This document shows, piece by piece, positions 5,173 to 6,236 of a stretch of DNA of 6,236 nucleotides. Each line of letters begins with the position of its first letter. Position 1 is the stretch's first letter. The notes beneath the pieces are model-generated. The model was not told where the DNA came from. It worked only from the letters and a program-made list of their open reading frames with translations, and made no database searches. Source of the DNA: an uncultured Prevotellaceae bacterium (GTDB lineage: Bacteria > Bacteroidota > Bacteroidia > Bacteroidales > Bacteroidaceae); assembly GCA_946624335.1 (NCBI GenBank), contig CAMOSA010000142.1, forward strand, positions 1 through 6,236, read 5' to 3'. Position numbers and translations under genes: made by a program.

Positions 5173-6236
5173 CTACCTCATGCCGTCGCCCTTGAAGAGA
5201 TCGTGGGCGTCCATGATGTTGGCGGGCGGCCGTTGGTTGCGCAGTTCGTCGGCCATGAAATCCATGTAGGGTGCCACGTGTGCGAAGAACTGGCGGTAGT
5301 CGTCGCAGAGATAGTTCAGGCCCGGGGTGCCGTCGGCTGTGGTGCGGAACCGGTCTTTAGGACAACCGCCGTTGCAAGCGAATAGCCACGTACACTCCCG
5401 GCATTGTTGCGGCAAGGCATCGCGCTTGGCAAGGCCGAAGGCACGCTGGCGCTCGCTGTACATCATGGCTGTGATGGTTTCGTGGCTGATGTTTCCCAGA
5501 CGGTATTCGGGGACGACGAAATGGTCGCAGGAGTAGACGTCGCCGTTGTGCTCGATGACGGCCGCGTGGCCACAGGTCGAAGCCATGGAGCAGACGCCGG
5601 GTTCCTGCCCGACCCAGCAGGCGAGCGTGCTGTCGAAGAGCTGGACGAAGGTGGTGCCGACGTCGTGACGAACCCATTCGTCGAAGATGGTCGTCGCAAA
5701 ATGGGCGAACTGACCGGGCCGCACGCTGAAGTCGGCTAACTGGCTGGAAGCCGGGTCGGCCGCAGAAGCCAGATGGCGGCCGTCTGCGTGGCGGTGGATG
5801 CGCTCTACGATGGGCGTGAACTGAATGTAGTGGCATCCGATATCCTTATAGAAATGGTAGACGTCGAGGGGGTAATCAGCATTGAAGTCGTTGACGACGC
5901 CCATGGCGTTCCACTCCACGTCGTACTTATTGAGCAGCTCGATGCTGCGCATCACCTTGTGGAACGAGGGCTGTCCGCCTCGGGCACGGCGATATTCGTC
6001 ATGAAACTCTTGAGGCCCGTCGATGCTGACTCCGATGAGCCAGTGGTTGTCATGGAAGAAGCGGCACCACTCGTCGGTGAGCAGCGTCCCGTTGGTCTGC
6101 AGGCTATTGTCGATGAGGCGTCCGCCGGCGTACTGGCGTTGCAGGGCGATGGCTCGTTTGTAGAAGCTGAGGGGGCGCATCAGCGGCTCGCCGCCATGCC
6201 AGGTGAACAGCACCTGCGGCTGTGTCTGTGCCTCGA
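5173..6236 (-). CDS. Anaerobic sulfatase-maturating enzyme family radical SAM/SPASM protein (5' end outside window)
   Basis: Enzymes of this family oxidise an active-site Cys or Ser of sulfatases to formylglycine in the cytoplasm, using S-adenosylmethionine and three iron-sulfur clusters. About 353 residues are visible; the N-terminus with the radical SAM CxxxCxxC motif lies beyond the edge. A GTG at 6213 lies inside the conserved region before WHGGEP, so it is not the start. Visible signatures are the SAM-binding WHGGEP, QTNGTLL, SIDGPQEFHDEYR (with the Asp proposed as general base in this family), NAMGVVN, and PLDVYHFYKDIGCHYIQFTPIVER. The SPASM cysteines are complete: C-x5-C-x14-C, then C-x2-C-x5-C-x3-C, then a last Cys 18 residues on. 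Together these fit the sulfatase-maturase subfamily better than other SPASM enzymes. No sulfatase gene is in the window. The gene converges on the DUF4270-type gene, and its stop codon touches the 22-bp array. Confidence 0.9.
   Translation of the reverse strand, partial: EAQTQPQVLFTWHGGEPLMRPLSFYKRAIALQRQYAGGRLIDNSLQTNGTLLTDEWCRFFHDNHWLIGVSIDGPQEFHDEYRRARGGQPSFHKVMRSIELLNKYDVEWNAMGVVNDFNADYPLDVYHFYKDIGCHYIQFTPIVERIHRHADGRHLASAADPASSQLADFSVRPGQFAHFATTIFDEWVRHDVGTTFVQLFDSTLACWVGQEPGVCSMASTCGHAAVIEHNGDVYSCDHFVVPEYRLGNISHETITAMMYSERQRAFGLAKRDALPQQCRECTWLFACNGGCPKDRFRTTADGTPGLNYLCDDYRQFFAHVAPYMDFMADELRNQRPPANIMDAHDLFKGDGMR

Larger units (their letters stand above)
4800..5173. repeat. Noncoding 22-bp tandem array, 16 clear units plus one degenerate
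   Basis: This array fills most of the 430-bp gene-free stretch between two convergent genes. The unit core falls at exact 22-bp steps: its C is at 4803, 4825, 4847, 4869, 4891, 4913, 4935, 4957, 4979, 5001, 5023, 5045, 5067, 5089, 5111 and 5133. A degenerate 17th unit runs to 5173, the last base of the sulfatase-maturase stop codon. The core is a short dyad, typically ACAC-TTAG-GTGT, followed by a 10-nt spacer. Spacers differ along the array. Most units contain TAG on the plus strand (CTTAGG) and its complement CTA on the minus strand, and 22 is not a multiple of 3. In the regular parts all plus frames are therefore cut about every three units, and minus frames are cut similarly where TTAG or TTA-type triplets occur, so the array cannot encode a long protein. 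The outermost units are the most diverged. Confidence 0.93.

Noticed and set aside
4800..5173. CRISPR array
   Set aside because: The period is only 22 bp, the 'spacers' are about 10 nt and identical within blocks, the repeats vary, and no cas gene is present.
5357..5836. Minus-strand frame of 159 codons inside the maturase gene
   Set aside because: Out-of-frame shadow rich in Arg, Pro and Ser; the real frame over this stretch holds all the SPASM cysteines.
6211..6213. GTG as start of the radical SAM gene
   Set aside because: The frame is open to the window edge and the residues before WHGGEP belong to the conserved core. The cluster-binding CxxxCxxC must lie upstream, outside the window.

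Overview
The window looks like a chromosomal segment from a fairly GC-rich member of the Bacteroidales, most likely a Prevotella-type organism. The assignment rests on three things. RecR, PanC, PanD and a half-length GT5 'glycogen/starch synthase' have Bacteroidales-type sequences. There is a DUF4270-type lipoprotein. The promoter elements are of the Bacteroidetes TAnnTTTG kind, and no Shine-Dalgarno sequences stand out. The species cannot be fixed from the window alone.

Layout, left to right. On the minus strand, recR (232-840) is followed closely by a small two-helix membrane protein that runs off the left edge (1-204). A TAnnTTTG box sits only 8 nt before the recR ATG. Next comes the pantothenate pair, also on the minus strand and transcribed panC (1451-2302) then panD (986-1345); it ends in a convincing intrinsic terminator (921-955). 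PanD makes beta-alanine and PanC condenses it with pantoate, so together they supply the last steps to pantothenate and coenzyme A. The panC-panD gap holds two abutting hairpins and a heptanucleotide tandem repeat. The first repeat units supply the last codons and the stop of panC.

A 159-bp intergenic region with divergent starts separates panC from a plus-strand pair: a 277-aa GT5-like protein (2462-3295) and a 471-aa surface-type lipoprotein of the DUF4270 type (3327-4742). The GT5-like protein covers only the N-terminal half of a glycogen synthase and lacks the KTGGL motif, so it is probably not an ordinary glycogen synthase. At the right edge a minus-strand radical SAM/SPASM enzyme of the anaerobic sulfatase-maturase family (5173-6236, N-terminus outside the window) converges on the lipoprotein gene.

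The most unusual element is the 430-bp stretch between these two convergent genes. It is filled by a noncoding tandem array of strict 22-bp period (about 4800-5173, 16 clear units plus one degenerate unit). Each unit carries a small dyad of the type CAC-4 nt-GTG. In several units a change in one arm is matched by a compensating change in the other, which suggests that the symmetry itself is maintained. No tRNA, rRNA, CRISPR array, transposase or phage gene was seen.
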